Source: Candidatus Pelagibacterales bacterium (GTDB lineage Bacteria; Pseudomonadota; Alphaproteobacteria; Rickettsiales; UBA1997). Taken from it: 8,499 nt of DNA. The translations under genes were made by a program, and so were the position numbers. Positions 6,735 to 8,499 of this stretch are shown piece after piece. Position 1 is the first letter of the stretch. Every line of letters begins with the position of its first letter. Below the pieces are notes generated by a model that saw nothing but the letters and a program-made list of their open reading frames with translations, had not been told where the DNA came from and ran no database searches. The DNA is taken from the NCBI GenBank assembly GCA_016882165.1, contig VHBV01000055.1:1-8499 (forward strand), written 5' to 3'.

Positions 6735-8102
6735 TTAATTAATATTTCCCACCAAACTGCTCGGTCTGGATTTCAAAATCTTCACATCGGCGATTTTGCC
6801 GAAGTATTTTTTAGCCTCTTCTTCCGAATCAACATCAACAATTACAGATTGAAGGTACGGCGATTTGCCCCAGAGTTGGATTTTGTCACCGCTGCTTCTC
6901 TTTTTGGATTTCGGCGCTTCGCGTTCGAACAAAACTGGCATTATTTGGCCTTCAGCTTTTTTGTTGAACTCGATTTGTTGTTCGGTCAAAAGTTTTTGTA
7001 ACTCGGCAAGTCGCACATCTTTCACACTTTCTTCAACTTGAATTTTAGCATCTGCCGCTGGCGTTCCCGGACGTGGCGAATATTTGAACGAGTAACATTG
7101 TGTGAAGCCAATGCGACGCACCAAATCCATGGTGTCTTCAAAATCTTTGTCAGCTTCACCGGGGAAACCGACGATGAAGTCAGATGACAAACCCATGTCT
7201 GGCCTTGATTCGCGCAATTTTTCGATGATTTTGAAATAATCTTGGCGCGTGTGTTTGCGGTTCATGCCTTTCAAAACGTTGTTTGAACCTGATTGAATTG
7301 GTAGGTGCAAAAATGGCATTAATTTTTCGATGTCGCGGTGCGCTGCAAGCAAGTCATCACTCATGTCGCGCGGGTGCGAAGTTGTGTAGCGAATACGTTT
7401 TACCGCGTCAATTTTGGCAACTTCTTCAATTAATTTAGCAAGGCTAGAAACCTGTCCTGAAGCATCAAGACCATGATAAGCATTAACATTTTGTCCTAAA
7501 AAATAAATCTCGCTCACACCTTGATCTACAAGGCGCTTGGCATCATCAACAATTTTCGAAACTTCTCGTGAATATTCAGCGCCTCTAGTGTAAGGCACAA
7601 CACAGAAGGTGCAGAATTTGTCGCAACCTTCTTGAACTGTTACAAAAGCTGAAGCGCCAACTCCGGTTTTAGATTCTGGCAAAACGTCGAATTTATTGTC
7701 GGGAACGAAGTCTAAATTGATTTGTTTTTTCTTTTCGCGAATTGCTTTTCCAACCAAATCTGGCAAGGTTTGATAACTTTCTGGACCAACAATAATATCG
7801 ACAACTTTCGAGCGTTTAAAAATTTCTTCACCTTCAGCTTGCGCCACACAACCAGCCACGGCCACAATCATTTGGCTGCCATCTTCTTCTTTTTTATTTT
7901 TGTGCGGGCGGATTCGACCCAAATCAGAAAATAATTTTTCCGAAGCTTTTTCGCGAATGTGACAAGTGTTGATGATTACCATGTCAGCACCTTCTGGTGT
8001 GTCGACAGTTTCATAGCCAACATTTTCCATTAAATCTTGCATACGATCTGAGTCGTAAACGTTCATTTGGCAACCGTAAGTTTTTATATGTAATTTTTTC
8101 AT
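6735..8102 (-). CDS. miaB: tRNA-2-methylthio-N6-dimethylallyladenosine synthase MiaB
   Basis: MiaB is a radical-SAM methylthiotransferase that adds a methylthio group to i6A37 in tRNAs reading UNN codons, steadying codon pairing. It needs MiaA's product; miaA is not in the window. The 455 residues are typical. The N-terminal methylthiotransferase domain carries the three auxiliary-cluster cysteines Cys11 (TYGCQMN), Cys47 (NTCHIREKA) and Cys84 (VAGCVAQAEG). The radical-SAM cluster motif CDKFCTFC gives Cys160, Cys164 and Cys167. SSDFIVGFPGE (306-316) and the C-terminal TRAM domain (about 385-447) follow. The gene is richer in G+C (45% over 6961-7200) than neighbours such as ruvA (29% over 2161-2400), suggesting a different history. 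The start codon has only a weak ribosome site, and its first codons are repeated twice in the leader. A small membrane-protein gene follows after 13 bp. Confidence 0.96.
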   Translation of the reverse strand: MKKLHIKTYGCQMNVYDSDRMQDLMENVGYETVDTPEGADMVIINTCHIREKASEKLFSDLGRIRPHKNKKEEDGSQMIVAVAGCVAQAEGEEIFKRSKVVDIIVGPESYQTLPDLVGKAIREKKKQINLDFVPDNKFDVLPESKTGVGASAFVTVQEGCDKFCTFCVVPYTRGAEYSREVSKIVDDAKRLVDQGVSEIYFLGQNVNAYHGLDASGQVSSLAKLIEEVAKIDAVKRIRYTTSHPRDMSDDLLAAHRDIEKLMPFLHLPIQSGSNNVLKGMNRKHTRQDYFKIIEKLRESRPDMGLSSDFIVGFPGEADKDFEDTMDLVRRIGFTQCYSFKYSPRPGTPAADAKIQVEESVKDVRLAELQKLLTEQQIEFNKKAEGQIMPVLFEREAPKSKKRSSGDKIQLWGKSPYLQSVIVDVDSEEEAKKYFGKIADVKILKSRPSSLVGNIN

Positions 8103-8124
8103 TTAATTAATTTTTTGCGAATTA

Positions 8125-8151
8125 TTAACCACCCGGGTTTTGCTGACGCAT
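8125..8151 (-). other. Mini-ORF MRQQNPGG with strong ribosome site, copy nearest miaB
   Basis: Minus-strand ATG at 8151 is preceded by AAGGAGG (8166-8160) with an 8-base gap, the best Shine-Dalgarno sequence in the window. It encodes eight residues and ends in TAA at 8125, 22 bases before the miaB ATG. An identical copy lies at 8238-8264. Whether it is translated is unknown. Confidence 0.4.
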
Positions 8152-8179
8152 AAACCCACCCTCCTTAAAAGGATGGTTT
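8152..8179 (-). promoter_or_regulatory. Imperfect hairpin burying the mini-ORF ribosome site
   Basis: In the minus-strand RNA, AAACC pairs with GGTTT and TCC with GGA, with an uneven internal loop, across AAACCATCC...GGAGGGTGGGTTT. The AAGGAGG site would be partly closed. The same hairpin occurs at 8265-8292. A second possible pairing is GGGTTT with AAACCC around CGGGTTTTGCTGACGCATAAACCC. Confidence 0.35.
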
Positions 8180-8215
8180 GTGGCAACCGTAGGTTTTTAT
8201 ATGTAATTTTTTCAT
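8165..8215 (-). other. Decoy miaB start, 16-residue mini-ORF
   Basis: ATG at 8215 and the next codons copy miaB (MKKLHIKTYGC), then diverge to HKPSF and a TAA at 8165 that overlaps the AAGGAGG of the next mini-ORF. An equivalent copy lies at 8278-8328. These are by-products of the 113-bp duplication, possibly translated as leader peptides. Confidence 0.45.
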
Positions 8216-8237
8216 TTAATTAATTTTTTGCGAATTA

Positions 8238-8264
8238 TTAACCACCCGGGTTTTGCTGACGCAT
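8238..8264 (-). other. Mini-ORF MRQQNPGG, second copy
   Basis: Identical to the copy at 8125-8151, with the same AAGGAGG site 8 bases before its ATG. It lies between the two decoy miaB starts. Confidence 0.4.
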
Positions 8265-8277
8265 AAACCCACCCTCC

Positions 8278-8328
8278 TTAAAAGGATGGTTTGTGGCAAC
8301 CGTAAGTTTTTATATGTAATTTTTTCAT
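8278..8328 (-). other. Decoy miaB start, second copy
   Basis: Encodes the same 16 residues as the copy at 8165-8215 apart from the silent ACT/ACC base. Its ATG at 8328 lies in the outermost, partial repeat unit and is probably the first miaB-like start on the transcript. Confidence 0.45.
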
Positions 8329-8368
8329 TTAATTAATTTAATTTTTGTAATTATCCCTTAACAACAAG

Positions 8369-8430
8369 TGTCATACTGAGCCTTAGCCGAAATCAAACTC
8401 CTGAGATTCTTCGCTTCGCTCAGAATGACA
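8369..8430. repeat. Palindromic repeat upstream of miaB
   Basis: TGTCATACTGAG (8369-8380) and CTCAGAATGACA (8419-8430) are inverted copies matching at 11 of 12 positions, enclosing CTCCTGAGATTC and TCGCTTCG. It is a fuller member of the repeat family seen at 6161-6295. The rest of 8340-8368 shows no feature. Confidence 0.7.
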
Positions 8431-8499
8431 AAACTCTTGGGCTTCGCTCAGAATGACAAAACTCTTGGGCTTCGCTCAGAATGACAAAACTCTTGGGCT
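8414..8499. repeat. 28-bp tandem repeat running off the window end
   Basis: The unit starts CTTCGCTCAGAATGACAAAA and continues CTCTTGGG. Copies begin at 8414, 8442 and 8470, with a fourth starting at 8498 and cut by the window end. The copies look identical. The unit is built from the right arm of the adjacent palindromic repeat, so the array probably arose by local expansion of that element. It has no spacers and no coding frame. Confidence 0.9.

Larger units (their letters stand above)
8068..8339 (-). repeat. 113-bp tandem repeat covering the miaB start, two full copies plus 46 bp
   Basis: Copies are 8068-8180, 8181-8293 and partial 8294-8339. They are identical except at one base: 8079 and 8305 are A, 8192 is G (a silent ACT/ACC change in the miaB frame). 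Each copy holds a 46-bp part with the miaB ATG and first codons (MKKLHIKTYGC). The two full copies also hold a 67-bp part, absent from miaB itself, that has an SmaI-like CCCGGG, a strong ribosome site and a hairpin. The near-identity indicates a recent duplication, or an assembly artefact. Confidence 0.9.

Noticed and set aside
6423..6742. Two plus-strand frames opposite the small membrane-protein gene
   Set aside because: They overlap each other and miaB's 3' end, lack motifs, and the minus strand has a better ribosome site and a coherent membrane helix.
7722..7934. Plus-strand frame of 70 codons within miaB
   Set aside because: It is antisense to the conserved methylthiotransferase domain; the Phe-rich translation reflects Lys/Glu codons on the other strand.
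8068..8499. Possible CRISPR array
   Set aside because: The 113-bp and 28-bp repeats are contiguous with no unique spacers, and no cas gene is present.
1..8499. tRNA or rRNA genes
   Set aside because: No cloverleaf with a matching acceptor stem was seen; a GTTCGAA-like string near 6920 is inside miaB.

Overview
The window looks like a piece of an AT-rich alphaproteobacterial genome, most likely a host-associated Rickettsiales-type bacterium. The evidence is a low G+C content in most genes (70 of 240 bases, about 29%, over 2161-2400), weak or absent Shine-Dalgarno sites, an ankyrin-repeat gene, an insertion sequence, small palindromic repeats and decaying genes. The RuvA, RuvB and MiaB proteins read as alphaproteobacterial. 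The taxon is an inference; nothing here fixes the genus.

Left part (1-4633): a TupA-like periplasmic substrate-binding protein gene is split by a one-base frameshift in a T5 run (163-1043). lipB (minus strand, lipoate synthesis) follows. It diverges from a tight plus-strand cluster ruvA-ruvB-coaBC with 2-bp gaps: the Holliday-junction branch-migration motor, then the bifunctional enzyme for two steps of coenzyme A synthesis. All four of these genes are intact, with their key residues visible.

Middle part (4630-6721): the 3' portion of an ankyrin-repeat gene converges on coaBC, and the two stop codons overlap. It ends in Cys-Val-Ile-Cys, a possible eukaryotic CaaX prenylation box, which would fit a secreted host-directed effector. 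Its 5' part is cut off by a complete 737-bp IS1595-family (IS1016-like) element with 17-bp terminal inverted repeats. No target duplication and no missing ankyrin half are found on the far side. Next come about 195 bp of palindromic repeats, then a small one-helix membrane protein gene that also carries a one-base frameshift in a homopolymer.

Right part (6735-8499): intact miaB (tRNA ms2i6A methylthiotransferase), clearly richer in G+C than its neighbours (108 of 240 bases, 45%, over 6961-7200). Its start region is tandemly repeated: a 113-bp unit containing the miaB start codon and first codons occurs two full times plus a third partial time. This creates two decoy miaB starts and four mini-ORFs in the leader. 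Upstream of that, a palindromic repeat and a 28-bp tandem repeat run off the end of the window.

The most unusual items are the CaaX-ended ankyrin remnant, the triplicated miaB start region with its chain of mini-ORFs, and the two frameshifts that both lie in five-base T/A runs, which could be real decay or consensus error.
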